Of a DNA stretch of 64,000 bases, positions 55,525 through 64,000 are shown one piece after another. Each line of letters starts with the position of its first letter. Position 1 is the stretch's first letter. The translations under genes were made by a program, and so were the position numbers. Source of the stretch: RGIG3077 sp045541475 (GTDB lineage: Bacteria > Bacillota > Clostridia > Oscillospirales > Ruminococcaceae); the NCBI GenBank assembly GCA_045541475.1, contig JAZQJI010000017.1, positions 1 to 64,000 on the forward strand, read 5' to 3'. Under the pieces are notes generated by a model. The model was not told the origin of the DNA. It saw only the letters and a list, made by a program, of their open reading frames with translations, and did no database searches.

Positions 55525-57112
55525 GCATTTCCTCCAGCATAGTTATTTCTTCGGCAATATATTTAAAAATCGGAGCGGCTGCCAAATTGCCGTAACCGCC
55601 GTCCTCAACTAGAACAGTTACTGCGTATTGCGGCTTTTCAGCAGGAAAATACCCCGTTATCCACGAATGGCAGTATTCAACCCCGTTTTCATCGTATCTA
55701 CCCGTTTGTGCGGTAGAAGTTTTTGCTGCGCAGGTTGTATTAAATGCATCTGCCGATGAATTTTCGCTATCATTTACAACACTATCCATAAAATCGCGCA
55801 GTTTTCGTGCTGTCGATACACTGCAGCAGTAGCTGTATGAGCTTTGCGTTTCGTATTCGATATTTACGCCGTCATCGGTTGTGCCGAGATATAGCCTTGG
55901 GTTTGGCATTTCGCCGTATGAAGCGATACCGCAAGTCATTTTGCAAATTTGAAGCGGTGTTGCAGTTAAAAAACCCTGCCCGAATGAAAAATTTGCTTTC
56001 TCTGCCGATATTTCAAGCTGTTCAAGCGTGGGGAGCGTGCCGCCCATTGATGAAATCGATTTTGCTAAGTCAATTCTTGTGCCAAAACCAAATGCAAGTG
56101 CATATTCACGCAATACTTCTGCATCAATTTGTTTGGTTAGCTCAATAAAATACGGATTGCACGAATTTACAACGGCATCACACATGTTCTGCATACCGTG
56201 ACCTGCAATATCATGGCATTTAAACATTTGCGTACCTATTTGTGTGTATCCGATGCATTCATACTCAAAATTTTCAAGACCGCAATCGATAGCTGCGGCT
56301 GCAATTACAAGTTTGAAGATTGAGCCGACGCTGTAACTGTATAATGCACGGTTTATCATGGGCGAATTTTCATCGTACATAACCTCGTTAATATCACTGT
56401 ATGAATATGTTGGATAGCTTAAAAGTGCCTTGATATCACCGTTTGTAATATCCATAACAACAATCGAACCTTTGTCGATGTTGCCTTTTGCTGCGCTATT
56501 GCATATTTCAATAATATCTTTATCAAGCGTTGTTACAATCCCGCCCGATGCAATTTCGTTTTTTACAACTGTTTGTATTTCCCCGTCTAAAATCTCACCC
56601 ACACCGTTAATTTGATAAGTTACGCTGTTTTCTTCAGCGTAGTTCTCAAGTATATCGTTGTAGGCATATTCAAGTCCGCATATTCCGCCGTCATCATTGC
56701 AGTATCCTAATATATGAGTAGATAGTTTGTTTTCGTCATTCTGTGATATAATATCAAATACGTGCACATCCTTGTTGAAATAATCACCGTAAATTATTTT
56801 TGTGCAAAAAGCTGTTTGAGTAAGCACATTTTCACGGTATAACTGAAAATCTTCGGCATATTTGTATGTTAAATCAACCGATTGCTGCGTGGGTACAATC
56901 ACAGCATATTTTTCGTGTTTTGTATTGTTTAGTTCGTTTAGCAAGCAATCATAAATATTACCCCTGGCACTTGGCGCATAAACGGTTAACTCATTGTTAG
57001 TTCTTTCTGCATATCCGTAAAGATTACCTGCTGAAATAGCTGATGTTCTCACCAACAGGGTAAGGCTCATCAAAGCAATTAAAAAATAAACAAAAATCAA
57101 TCTTTTGCGCAT
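55502..57112 (-). CDS. penicillin-binding protein 2-type transpeptidase
   Basis: A class B, single-pass penicillin-binding protein (536 aa). A membrane segment (about 5-25) leads into a short, atypical dimerisation region (35-190) and the transpeptidase domain with S264-x-x-K267 (VGSIFKLV), SCN (NSCNPYF) and KTS (AAKTSTAQTG, replacing the usual KTG context with KTST). No glycosyltransferase domain. The N-terminal region is about 100 residues shorter than in SpoVD or PBP2 proteins. It may serve sporulation or division; the sequence does not decide which. It shares overlapping ends with the ThrE genes. Confidence 0.87.
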   Translation of the reverse strand: MRKRLIFVYFLIALMSLTLLVRTSAISAGNLYGYAERTNNELTVYAPSARGNIYDCLLNELNNTKHEKYAVIVPTQQSVDLTYKYAEDFQLYRENVLTQTAFCTKIIYGDYFNKDVHVFDIISQNDENKLSTHILGYCNDDGGICGLEYAYNDILENYAEENSVTYQINGVGEILDGEIQTVVKNEIASGGIVTTLDKDIIEICNSAAKGNIDKGSIVVMDITNGDIKALLSYPTYSYSDINEVMYDENSPMINRALYSYSVGSIFKLVIAAAAIDCGLENFEYECIGYTQIGTQMFKCHDIAGHGMQNMCDAVVNSCNPYFIELTKQIDAEVLREYALAFGFGTRIDLAKSISSMGGTLPTLEQLEISAEKANFSFGQGFLTATPLQICKMTCGIASYGEMPNPRLYLGTTDDGVNIEYETQSSYSYCCSVSTARKLRDFMDSVVNDSENSSADAFNTTCAAKTSTAQTGRYDENGVEYCHSWITGYFPAEKPQYAVTVLVEDGGYGNLAAAPIFKYIAEEITMLEEMREISKSD

Positions 57113-57276
57113 AAAACACCACCATTAAATAAATTTACAATGCTATTGTCTGCCGAAATTTTCAAATTATAAATTTTTTGCAAATGCTGTATAATATGCT
57201 GGACTTTTTATGTTAATTGTGGTATGATATTCATATATGTAAAGACAGAGCAATATGCTCTTTTTAAGGAGGATTT

Positions 57277-58548
57277 ATGAATTCGCTGTTGATTTCGCAG
57301 GCACTTTGTGTACTGCCCGATAATACTGAAAAGCGTATGGATATTTATATCGAAAACGGACGCATAAGCGCTGTTTCCGATGTTATTAAAAAAAGCGCTG
57401 ATAGATATATTAACGGTGAAAATCTTGCCGCTATGCCTGCAATGTTTGATATGCATGTGCATTTCCGCGACCCCGGTTTTACTTATAAGGAGGATATTTT
57501 TACCGGATGTGAAGCTGCAATTGCGGGTGGCTTTTCGGGTGTGGCTTGTATGCCCAACACTAAGCCCGTGTGCGATAACCCCGATGTTCTCGCTTATATT
57601 TTTGACAGAGCTTCGAGTGCAGATTTTAAAGTATACCCCATTGCCTGCACAACCAAAGGCATGATGGGCGCTGAAATCTGTGATTATGACACTTTAAAGA
57701 AAAATGGCGCAGTTGCCGTATCTGATGACGGCAGACCTGTTGAAAGCTCGGATATTATGGAAGAAGCTTTGGTATCTGCACAAAATAATAATTTGCCGAT
57801 AATTTCTCACTGTGAAGATTTGGATATTATCGATGGCGGTATTATCAACAAAGGCGAGATATCTGAGATGCTTGGTGTTAAGGGCATGGACAGAGCATCG
57901 GAGAATAATATCACCGAGCGTGAGATTTTGCTTGCCGAAAAGACAAACACATATATTCACATAGCTCACGTAAGCACAAAAGAAAGCGTTGAGATAATCC
58001 GTCAGGCAAAAAAAAGAGGAGTTAAGGTGACTTGTGAAACTTGTTCACATTACTTCTGCCTTACAGATGAACTTTTAAAAATGCGTGACGCTGATTACAG
58101 AATGAATCCGCCTTTGCGAGAAGAAGCTGATAGATTAGCAATTATCGAAGGTTTGCGTGACGGAACTATCGATTGCATTGTTACCGATCATGCACCGCAT
58201 TCTGCTAATGATAAATCTGACTTTTTAAAGGCACCTAACGGCATTGTGGGATTGGAAACCTCACTTGCAGCAACTTTGACAGAGCTTTATCACAAGCAGG
58301 GCTTTTCTTTGGCAGATATTTGCCGCTTGATGTCGATAAAACCTCGCGAAATCTTAAATCTGCCTATTAATGAAATTAAGGCAAATTCGTGTGCAGATAT
58401 TGTTTTGTTTGATTTAAACGCCCGTTGGCGAGTTGAGCCGAACAAGCTTAAATCTAAATCTAAAAACACGGCATTTAAACACATGATGTTTACGGGAAAA
58501 CCCGTGATGACAATAATCAATGGAAGAATCCGTTACGAAAATATATAA
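57277..58548 (+). CDS. pyrC: dihydroorotase
   Basis: It closes carbamoyl-aspartate to dihydroorotate in pyrimidine synthesis. The protein (423 aa) is a type I (class IB) amidohydrolase: zinc ligands in MHVHFRDPGF, SHCEDLD, HIAHVST and TDHAPHS. AAGGAGG precedes the start. A small hairpin (AGAGC-AATAT-GCTCT followed by TTTTT) lies just before the ribosome-binding site. No PyrR-type attenuator was recognised. First gene of the pyrimidine cluster. Confidence 0.96.
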   Translation: MNSLLISQALCVLPDNTEKRMDIYIENGRISAVSDVIKKSADRYINGENLAAMPAMFDMHVHFRDPGFTYKEDIFTGCEAAIAGGFSGVACMPNTKPVCDNPDVLAYIFDRASSADFKVYPIACTTKGMMGAEICDYDTLKKNGAVAVSDDGRPVESSDIMEEALVSAQNNNLPIISHCEDLDIIDGGIINKGEISEMLGVKGMDRASENNITEREILLAEKTNTYIHIAHVSTKESVEIIRQAKKRGVKVTCETCSHYFCLTDELLKMRDADYRMNPPLREEADRLAIIEGLRDGTIDCIVTDHAPHSANDKSDFLKAPNGIVGLETSLAATLTELYHKQGFSLADICRLMSIKPREILNLPINEIKANSCADIVLFDLNARWRVEPNKLKSKSKNTAFKHMMFTGKPVMTIINGRIRYENI

Positions 58549-58562
58549 AAGGAGTAATAAAA

Positions 58563-59495
58563 ATGGGATTTGACAGACTTATTGAAAGAATTGAGAGCAC
58601 AAAAAATCCAACTGTTGTCGGACTTGACCCTAAGCTTGATTATGTACCGCAGTATATTATTGACGAGTGCATTGCAAAACATGGTGAAACTCTTAAAGCT
58701 GCCGCAAAGGCAATCTACAAGTTTAATAAGGGTATTATCGATGAAGTTTGCGAGCTTGTTCCCGCAGTAAAGCTTCAGGCTGCATATTATGAAATGTATG
58801 GCTATCCCGGAGTAAAGGTGCTTTACAAAACAATCGAATACGCAAAATCCAAAGGTCTTTTTGTAATTACTGATGGTAAACGTAACGATATAGGCGCAAC
58901 AATGGAAGCTTATGCAGCCGCTCACTTGGGCAAGGTTAAGGTTGGCAATACCGAACTTACACCTTTTGGTGCTGATTCGCTTACAGTTAACGGATATCTC
59001 GGAACAGACGGCATTTCTCCTCTTCTTGATATCTGCAAGGCTGATGATAAGGGCATTTTTGTCCTTGCCAAAACATCAAACAAATCATCGGGTGAATTGC
59101 AGGATAAACTTATTGGCGAAACACCTGTTTATGCTGAAATGGGCGATATGTGCGAAAAATGGGGTGAAGATTCCATTGGCAAATACGGATACTCCGCAGT
59201 TGGTGCAGTAGTTGGCGCTACTTATCCTGAACAGCTTACAGAGCTCAGAAAAAGACTGCCTCATACATTCTTCCTTGTTCCCGGCTACGGAGCACAGGGC
59301 GGCGGTGCGCAGGGTCTTGTAGGTGCGTTTGATGAAAACGGCAGGGGAGCAATCGTTAACTCTTCACGTGCAATCATGTGTGCATATAAAGCTGAAGGCT
59401 GCGACGCTAAGGACTACGCAAAAGCAGCTCGCCGTGAGGTTATCAGAATGAGGGATGATATCAATTCCGCTGTTCTTGGGGAGGAAACCAAGTGA
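58563..59495 (+). CDS. pyrF: orotidine 5'-phosphate decarboxylase, long type
   Basis: The last step to UMP. The protein (310 aa) belongs to the longer subfamily: VVGLDPKLDYVPQ at the start, catalytic ITDGKRNDIGATMEAY, and VPGYGAQGGGAQ near 240. It starts 14 bases after pyrC and overlaps pyrK by 4 bases (GTGA). Confidence 0.96.
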   Translation: MGFDRLIERIESTKNPTVVGLDPKLDYVPQYIIDECIAKHGETLKAAAKAIYKFNKGIIDEVCELVPAVKLQAAYYEMYGYPGVKVLYKTIEYAKSKGLFVITDGKRNDIGATMEAYAAAHLGKVKVGNTELTPFGADSLTVNGYLGTDGISPLLDICKADDKGIFVLAKTSNKSSGELQDKLIGETPVYAEMGDMCEKWGEDSIGKYGYSAVGAVVGATYPEQLTELRKRLPHTFFLVPGYGAQGGGAQGLVGAFDENGRGAIVNSSRAIMCAYKAEGCDAKDYAKAARREVIRMRDDINSAVLGEETK

Positions 59496-60262
59496 AATAT
59501 TTGCAGGGACTTTATAAAATAATTGAAAAACAGCAATTAAGCGATACTTGTGTAGGCTTTGTGATTGAATGCCCTGAGGTTGCTGCAATTGCTAAAGCAG
59601 GACAGTTTGTGCATATTCTGCCGAATACTAAATTTCTGCGAAGACCTATTTCAATCTGCAGTATAGATTATGAAAAAGGCACGCTTTACATCGTTTTTGA
59701 AATAAGGGGCGAAGGCACAGCAGAGCTTTCACAACTTAATGTCGGTGATAATGTTGATATGATTGCGCCTTTGGGCAATGGTTTTGCATATTTTGAAGAT
59801 GCTCAAAAGGTTGTACTCGTCGGCGGAGGTATAGGAACACCTCCTATGGTTGGCTTGTCAGATTTATACGGCGAAAAGGCAGTAGCAATCTGCGGTTTCA
59901 GAAATAAGGATGCAGTAATTCTGCAGGATTGTTTTGAAAATAATGGAACAAAAACAATTCTTTGCACTGATGATGGCAGCGCAGGCGTTAAAGGCTTTGT
60001 TACTGAATCACTGAAAAATGAATGTGAAAATTGTAATGTTGATGTTATCTACGCTTGCGGACCTACACCCATGCTTAAAGCTGTTGCTCAGTATGCTAAC
60101 GATAATAATATTCAATGTTACGTTTCGCTTGAAGAACGTATGGGCTGTGGAATAGGTGCTTGTTTGGTTTGTGCCTGCAAAACCAAGACCGAAAACGGAG
60201 AAAAAATGGCACATGTATGCAAAAATGGTCCCGTATTTAATGCTAAGGAGGTTGTATTTTAA
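59492..60262 (+). CDS. pyrK: dihydroorotate dehydrogenase B, electron-transfer subunit
   Basis: It passes electrons from the PyrD flavin to NAD. The protein (256 aa) has an FAD domain (RRPISICSIDYE), an NAD domain (VVLVGGGIGTPPM) and a C-terminal 2Fe-2S cluster with ligands in MGCGIGACLVCAC and HVCKNGPVF. The start is GTG at 59492 inside the end of pyrF. Its stop overlaps the pyrD start by one base (TAATG). Confidence 0.96.
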   Translation: MKYLQGLYKIIEKQQLSDTCVGFVIECPEVAAIAKAGQFVHILPNTKFLRRPISICSIDYEKGTLYIVFEIRGEGTAELSQLNVGDNVDMIAPLGNGFAYFEDAQKVVLVGGGIGTPPMVGLSDLYGEKAVAICGFRNKDAVILQDCFENNGTKTILCTDDGSAGVKGFVTESLKNECENCNVDVIYACGPTPMLKAVAQYANDNNIQCYVSLEERMGCGIGACLVCACKTKTENGEKMAHVCKNGPVFNAKEVVF

Positions 60263-61173
60263 TGGCTGATCTTAGTGTAAAAGTTGCAGGAGTTGAGTTT
60301 AAAAATCCTGTCATTGCCGCAAGCGGATGTTTTGGCTATGGCCATGAATATGAAGAGTTATTTGACCTTTCAAAAATCGGCGGCATCAGTGTTAAGGGTA
60401 CAACCTTGACACAGAGAGATGGCAATATTCCGCCGAGAATTGCCGAAACACCCATGGGTATGCTTAACTCTGTCGGACTACAAAATCCCGGAATTGATTA
60501 TTTCATTCAGAATGAACTGCCATATTTACTTAAAAAAGATACTGTAATCATTGCGAATATAGCAGGCTCATCAGTTGATGAATATATAGAAGTAGCTGAA
60601 AAGCTTAACGATACCGATGTCCACATGATAGAAATGAACATTTCCTGCCCAAATGTTAAAAAAGGCGGCGCAGGCTTTGGTACATCATGTGAAATGGCAT
60701 CAACTGTTACAAGGGCTGTCAGAAACGTTACCAAAAAGCCTTTGTGTGTAAAACTTACACCTAATGTTACAAGCATTGCAGAGATTGCAAAGGCGGTTGA
60801 AGCTGAAGGTGCCGATGCGGTATCTCTTATTAATACGCTTTTGGGAATGCGAATTGATACACGCACCCGTCGACCTATTTTGCATAACAACGTAGGCGGT
60901 TTAAGTGGCCCTGCTGTTCTTCCGGTTGCGGTAAGAATGGTTTGGGAGGTGCGCAACGCTGTTGATATCGATATAATCGGTATGGGTGGTATTTCAAAGG
61001 GTAATGATGCAGCTGAAATTATGCTTGCCGGTGCCGATGCTGTTCAGGTAGGTGCAGCGTTATTCAACGATCCTTTTGCCTGTGTGCGTATTGTTGATGA
61101 GCTTGATAAATGGTGCAACGCCAATAATGTTGAAAAACTAAGCTCTATCAGCGGCGGTGTAATGCCATGGTAA
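60262..61173 (+). CDS. pyrD: dihydroorotate dehydrogenase B, catalytic subunit
   Basis: The NAD-dependent class 1B enzyme, which works with PyrK and suits an anaerobe. The protein (303 aa) has catalytic C129 in MNISCPNVKKGG, FMN-binding GMGGISKGNDA and VQVGAALF. It overlaps the phosphatase gene downstream by 7 bases. Confidence 0.97.
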   Translation: MADLSVKVAGVEFKNPVIAASGCFGYGHEYEELFDLSKIGGISVKGTTLTQRDGNIPPRIAETPMGMLNSVGLQNPGIDYFIQNELPYLLKKDTVIIANIAGSSVDEYIEVAEKLNDTDVHMIEMNISCPNVKKGGAGFGTSCEMASTVTRAVRNVTKKPLCVKLTPNVTSIAEIAKAVEAEGADAVSLINTLLGMRIDTRTRRPILHNNVGGLSGPAVLPVAVRMVWEVRNAVDIDIIGMGGISKGNDAAEIMLAGADAVQVGAALFNDPFACVRIVDELDKWCNANNVEKLSSISGGVMPW

Positions 61174-61832
61174 CAACGGTTTATCTTGTTCGTCATGCCG
61201 CTGCCGAAGGTAACATAACAAAGGTCTTTCAGGGCAGGATTGATGCGGATTTATGCGGTTATGGTTATGACCAGCTTAATGCCTTGACAGAGCGATTTAA
61301 GGATGTTGAGATAGATAAACTATACTCAAGTCCGTTATTGCGTGCAAGAAAAACCGCCAATGCTGTTAAACCTGATATGCCTATGGAACTTGTTCCTGAT
61401 TTGATGGAAATTGACGGCGGCGGATTTGAAAACGTAAAGTATTGCGATTTACCCGAAAAATTTCCCGAAGAATATGATAAATGGACATACCACATGGGCG
61501 AGTTTCAAGCGCCAAATGGTGGCGAAACCATAGCCGATGTATATAAGAGAATGAGCGAGTCTATAACAAAAATCGCAACACAGAATCTCGGCAAAACTGT
61601 TGCTGTTGTTTCGCACGGCTGCGCTATTCGTACATTTTTATGCTTTGCAAAGGGTCTTGATTATAAAGACATAATGCAGGTTGAGTGGGCTGATAATACC
61701 GCCGTTGCAAAGCTGATTTTTGATGAAAACAACGGTTTTTCAATTGAATATGAAAACTGTGCAAAGCACTTGCCTGATGAAATTTCAACGTTTACTCATC
61801 AAGATTGGTGGAAGCCGGTGGAACAGAAATGA
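61167..61832 (+). CDS. histidine phosphatase family protein
   Basis: A phosphoglycerate-mutase-like phosphatase (221 aa). Catalytic RHA motif (YLVRHAAAEGN), R in YSSPLLRARKTA, the acid/base Glu in MEIDGGGFENVK and the second His in VVSHGCAIR. The substrate is not clear; position between pyrD and ruvX does not decide it. A nucleotide or sugar phosphate is possible. The coupled starts suggest cotranslation with the pyr genes. Confidence 0.88.
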   Translation: MVTTVYLVRHAAAEGNITKVFQGRIDADLCGYGYDQLNALTERFKDVEIDKLYSSPLLRARKTANAVKPDMPMELVPDLMEIDGGGFENVKYCDLPEKFPEEYDKWTYHMGEFQAPNGGETIADVYKRMSESITKIATQNLGKTVAVVSHGCAIRTFLCFAKGLDYKDIMQVEWADNTAVAKLIFDENNGFSIEYENCAKHLPDEISTFTHQDWWKPVEQK

Positions 61833-62248
61833 TTATAATGTCAGTTGATTACGGCGATGCCCGAACAGGCATTGCTTCTTGTGGAATATCCGAGATGATG
61901 GCAAGTCCCGTTTGTACAATTTTTGAGTATAACTTTGAAAAGTGTATCCGGAAGGCGAGTGATATTGCAAAGGAAATCGGCGCACAACAGATAGTTATCG
62001 GATTGCCGCTTAATATGAACGGCACCGAAACAGACAGAGCTGAAAAATGCCGATTATTTGCTCAAAAGCTTGAAGAATTATCAGGAATTGAAACTGTTAT
62101 GTGGGATGAGCGCGGCACTACAATATCTGCTCATAGCTTTTTGAATGAAACAAACACAAGGGGCAAAAAGCGTAAAGCTGTTGTGGATTCCGTTGCGGCT
62201 GTAATTATTCTTGAGAGTTACCTTGCTTATCGCAAAAATAATAAATAA
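61829..62248 (+). CDS. ruvX: RuvX/YqgF-type RNase H-fold nuclease
   Basis: A putative Holliday junction resolvase that also has a role in 16S rRNA 5' maturation in Escherichia coli. The protein (139 aa) shows SVDYGDARTGIA with the first catalytic Asp, VIGLPLNMNGTETDRA, WDERGTT and the C-terminal Asp in VVDSVAA. The start is ATG at 61829, overlapping the phosphatase stop (ATGA). A frame extension to 61805 is not needed. Confidence 0.94.
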   Translation: MIIMSVDYGDARTGIASCGISEMMASPVCTIFEYNFEKCIRKASDIAKEIGAQQIVIGLPLNMNGTETDRAEKCRLFAQKLEELSGIETVMWDERGTTISAHSFLNETNTRGKKRKAVVDSVAAVIILESYLAYRKNNK

Positions 62249-62250
62249 AC

Positions 62251-62292
62251 TAAGCCGAAAGAGTTGAATTTCTCTTTCGGCTTAGTTTTTTT
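62251..62292 (+). terminator. Rho-independent terminator after ruvX
   Basis: TAAGCCGAAAGAG pairs perfectly with CTCTTTCGGCTTA, followed by seven T. It ends the pyr-ruvX unit; the stem also faces the convergent S1-domain gene. Confidence 0.95.
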
Positions 62293-62296
62293 GATA

Positions 62297-63217
62297 TCAA
62301 AACTGTGTCGCAATAATTTTTGGGCAATCTGGTGCTGAATAAACCCAATTTTTAATTTTTCCGCTGTCAATATAGTATTTCAATGGGGGTGTAACAGCGG
62401 ATTCTTTTTCAAAGCTTTCCACAATGATTAACTTGATTTTCATTTTTTCAGGTATAATTGATTTTATGTAAACACTCACACTCTGACCAACGGCGATATC
62501 GCATCGAACCTCAGCCAGTCCTGCAAGATTTGGTGCTAATTCTACGAAAATACCATAATCTTCAACTGAACGCACTATTCCCGTTACAGTTTCTCCAATG
62601 CAGAAATTCTCTGCATTCTCGCTCCACGTGCCTAATAATTCTTTGTGCGAAAGCCAGATTTTACCTTCGTTCCAACCTTTTACAATAACCTTAACATTCT
62701 GTCCGATTGCAAATCTGTCCTTTGGGTGAGAAATGCGCGAAATTGAAATAACATCTATAGGTATTAGTGATGGAATACCGCATCCGATATCAACAAAAGC
62801 ACCAAACTGTTCAAGATGCGTTATTTTTGCATCAATAATATCGCCGTTTTCAAGTTTTTTGATGTACTCATTCATACAGATTTGCTGTGCGTTTTTGCGA
62901 GATAAAATAGCAAGTTTTTCTCCGTTTTCGTCGGTTGTTATTTGCGATACAGTAAAGCAAACAGGCTTGTTAACGCGAGAAATTAGAGCAATATCCCTCG
63001 TGCTTCCGTCATCAATACCCAAAGCCCCTTCGTTTCGTGGAATTATTGCATTCATGCAGGGCAGTTTTATGTGCAGATTATGTTCTTTATCGCACATATA
63101 TGCAATCGCTTCAAGTATGGTTGAGCTTTTACAACAAGCTTTAAGCGATGCGGGGGTTGCAATCAATTCAGCATTTGATTGTTCTAAAAAAAGTTTTCCT
63201 TCAGGATAAAATTTCAT
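62297..63217 (-). CDS. S1 RNA-binding domain protein
   Basis: A 306-aa protein with at least two S1 OB-fold domains: the first near residues 122-190 (GDIIDAKITHLEQFGAFVDIG), the second near 205-265 (GETVTGIVRSVEDYGIFVELA). The N-terminal third (about 1-110) may contain a third, diverged one. It resembles the reduced ribosomal protein S1-like proteins of Clostridia rather than the six-domain S1. It probably binds mRNA or helps translation. No clear promoter was found in the 209 bases upstream. Confidence 0.85.
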   Translation of the reverse strand: MKFYPEGKLFLEQSNAELIATPASLKACCKSSTILEAIAYMCDKEHNLHIKLPCMNAIIPRNEGALGIDDGSTRDIALISRVNKPVCFTVSQITTDENGEKLAILSRKNAQQICMNEYIKKLENGDIIDAKITHLEQFGAFVDIGCGIPSLIPIDVISISRISHPKDRFAIGQNVKVIVKGWNEGKIWLSHKELLGTWSENAENFCIGETVTGIVRSVEDYGIFVELAPNLAGLAEVRCDIAVGQSVSVYIKSIIPEKMKIKLIIVESFEKESAVTPPLKYYIDSGKIKNWVYSAPDCPKIIATQF

Positions 63218-63387
63218 TTTGTACCTCCCGTGATGTTTACGGTATAACTTTTGGTTAAATCCATTAAAATATATGCAGCCGTCATCACTTTGATACTATC
63301 GAAATTTGTCACAAAATATTTTTTGCGCAATATTATATATAAGCAGACTCAAATGTGGTGTGTTTTGGGTTTTGCTTTAATATAAAT

Positions 63388-63417
63388 GGGCGGCAGAAAA
63401 TTAACTTTCTGCCGCCC
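63388..63417 (-). terminator. terminator of the phosphoglycerate mutase gene
   Basis: GGGCGGCAGAAA pairs perfectly with TTTCTGCCGCCC around a 6-base loop; T-rich sequence follows on the minus strand. Confidence 0.88.
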
Positions 63418-63426
63418 TTGTGGATT

Positions 63427-64000
63427 TTATATATCATTGATTGTTTCAAGATTTTTTTTATCTTCTAAAGCCTCACATAAAAACTCATCCATAATAGTGT
63501 GACCTTTTTCAATGTAAATTCCGCTTGCCTTTGCTGTAGCCTCGCTGAATGTATCAGCACCGTCAAAATCTTCTCTGCGTGAATACATCAAAAAGGGAAC
63601 AGGGTCATTTGTGTGTGTTTTAAGCGAAAGTGGAGTAGGATGATCAGGCATAATCAAAATCTTGTAGTTCTTGTATTTTTCAAGCTCATCAAGAATAGGA
63701 CCTAAAACCTTTTCGTCGATAATTTCAATTGATTTTACCTTGTTTTCAATTTCGCAGCGGTGACCACATTCATCGGGAGCTTCAATATGTACATAAACAA
63801 AATCCTGACCGTTTTCAAACTCTTCAAGAGCAGCCTTTGCCTTGCCTTCAAAGTTTGTGTCAATGTATCCCGTTGCATCATCAACAAACACAACGTTCAT
63901 CTCAGCAAATTTGCCTATACCTTTTAAAAGGTCAACTGCGGATATCATGGAAGCCTTTACGCCGTATTTGCCCTCAAAGGAGTCAAGCTCAGCACGTTTG
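63427..64000 (-). CDS. apgM: cofactor-independent phosphoglycerate mutase (ApgM type), C-terminal part
   Basis: A glycolytic enzyme of the alkaline-phosphatase superfamily that interconverts 3- and 2-phosphoglycerate with metal. The gene runs off the right edge; at least 190 residues of about 400 are visible. Features are FVYVHIEAPDECGH (metal-binding Asp, Glu, His), KILIMPDHPTP (Asp-His) and the C-terminal HTIMDEFLCEAL. The frame stays open from the edge (KRAELDSFEGKYGVKAS before the first internal Met), so that Met is not the start. Confidence 0.92.
   Translation of the reverse strand, partial: KRAELDSFEGKYGVKASMISAVDLLKGIGKFAEMNVVFVDDATGYIDTNFEGKAKAALEEFENGQDFVYVHIEAPDECGHRCEIENKVKSIEIIDEKVLGPILDELEKYKNYKILIMPDHPTPLSLKTHTNDPVPFLMYSRREDFDGADTFSEATAKASGIYIEKGHTIMDEFLCEALEDKKNLETINDI

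Noticed and set aside
57243..57270. Small hairpin with T run just before pyrC, as a PyrR attenuator or riboswitch
   Set aside because: The stem is only 5 bases, there is no anti-terminator or PyrR-binding loop, and the T run merges into the ribosome-binding site. Not enough for a regulatory call.

Overview
The window looks like chromosome of a low-GC, Gram-positive, spore-forming anaerobe of the class Clostridia, most likely near the Oscillospiraceae/Ruminococcaceae. The reasons are sporulation genes (yunB, a SpoVS-like gene beside ymdB), the hprK-murB-rapZ-whiA-dnaE order, a perfect CIRCE operator before groES-groEL, meso-diaminopimelate dehydrogenase, citramalate synthase, and a GGGtGRT gene paired with a NifU-like gene. 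Family-level placement is an inference. No phage, insertion sequence, CRISPR array, tRNA or rRNA was seen. Both window edges cut genes: ddh at the left, a phosphoglycerate mutase at the right.

Layout. 1-5.9 kb: the end of ddh, the NifU-like/GGGtGRT pair, a small membrane protein, a DUF2325 gene behind a promoter with two matching inverted repeats, a DacF-type carboxypeptidase and a zinc-ribbon membrane protein. 6-15.3 kb: RNase P RNA, then a same-strand run of rpiB, glmS, a GH25 lysozyme, a GyrI-like protein, VanY-type peptidase, yunB and ligA, followed by a small divergent regulator pair. 15.6-20.2 kb: fructose-bisphosphate aldolase, then three minus-strand genes for exported proteins (a BspA-like leucine-rich repeat lipoprotein and two uncharacterised proteins). 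20.3-27.3 kb: rpsO, a 100-bp-period tandem duplication, pnp, then a PhoU-domain Na/phosphate transporter with PHO-box-like repeats in front and a PhoB/PhoR-like pair behind. 27.3-33.4 kb: groES-groEL, then a second two-component system with an HtrA protease directly downstream.

33.4-42.3 kb: a minus-strand cluster of cimA, a lipoprotein, ymdB and a SpoVS-like gene; divergent lnt, apparently with an ATC start codon; a PP2C phosphatase, a lipoprotein, exonuclease III and a glycoside hydrolase whose promoter carries a LacI-type operator. 42.4-47 kb: copper ATPase, cell-wall amidase, cardiolipin synthase. 47.1-54.3 kb: hprK, murB, rapZ, whiA, dnaE. 54.3-57.1 kb: split ThrE exporter and a penicillin-binding protein with overlapping ends. 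57.3-62.2 kb: pyrC-pyrF-pyrK-pyrD, a histidine phosphatase and ruvX, most joined by overlapping start and stop codons. 62.3 kb to the end: an S1-domain protein and the partial phosphoglycerate mutase.

Much of the content serves the envelope: precursor supply (glmS, murB, ddh), wall trimming (DacF, VanY, GH25, amidase), synthesis (PBP), lipoprotein maturation (lnt) and surveillance (two-component system plus HtrA). Most genes belong to known families. The least understood parts are the NifU-like/GGGtGRT module, the inverted-repeat control of the DUF2325 gene, the duplicated element between rpsO and pnp, and the exported-protein island at 16.6-20.2 kb.
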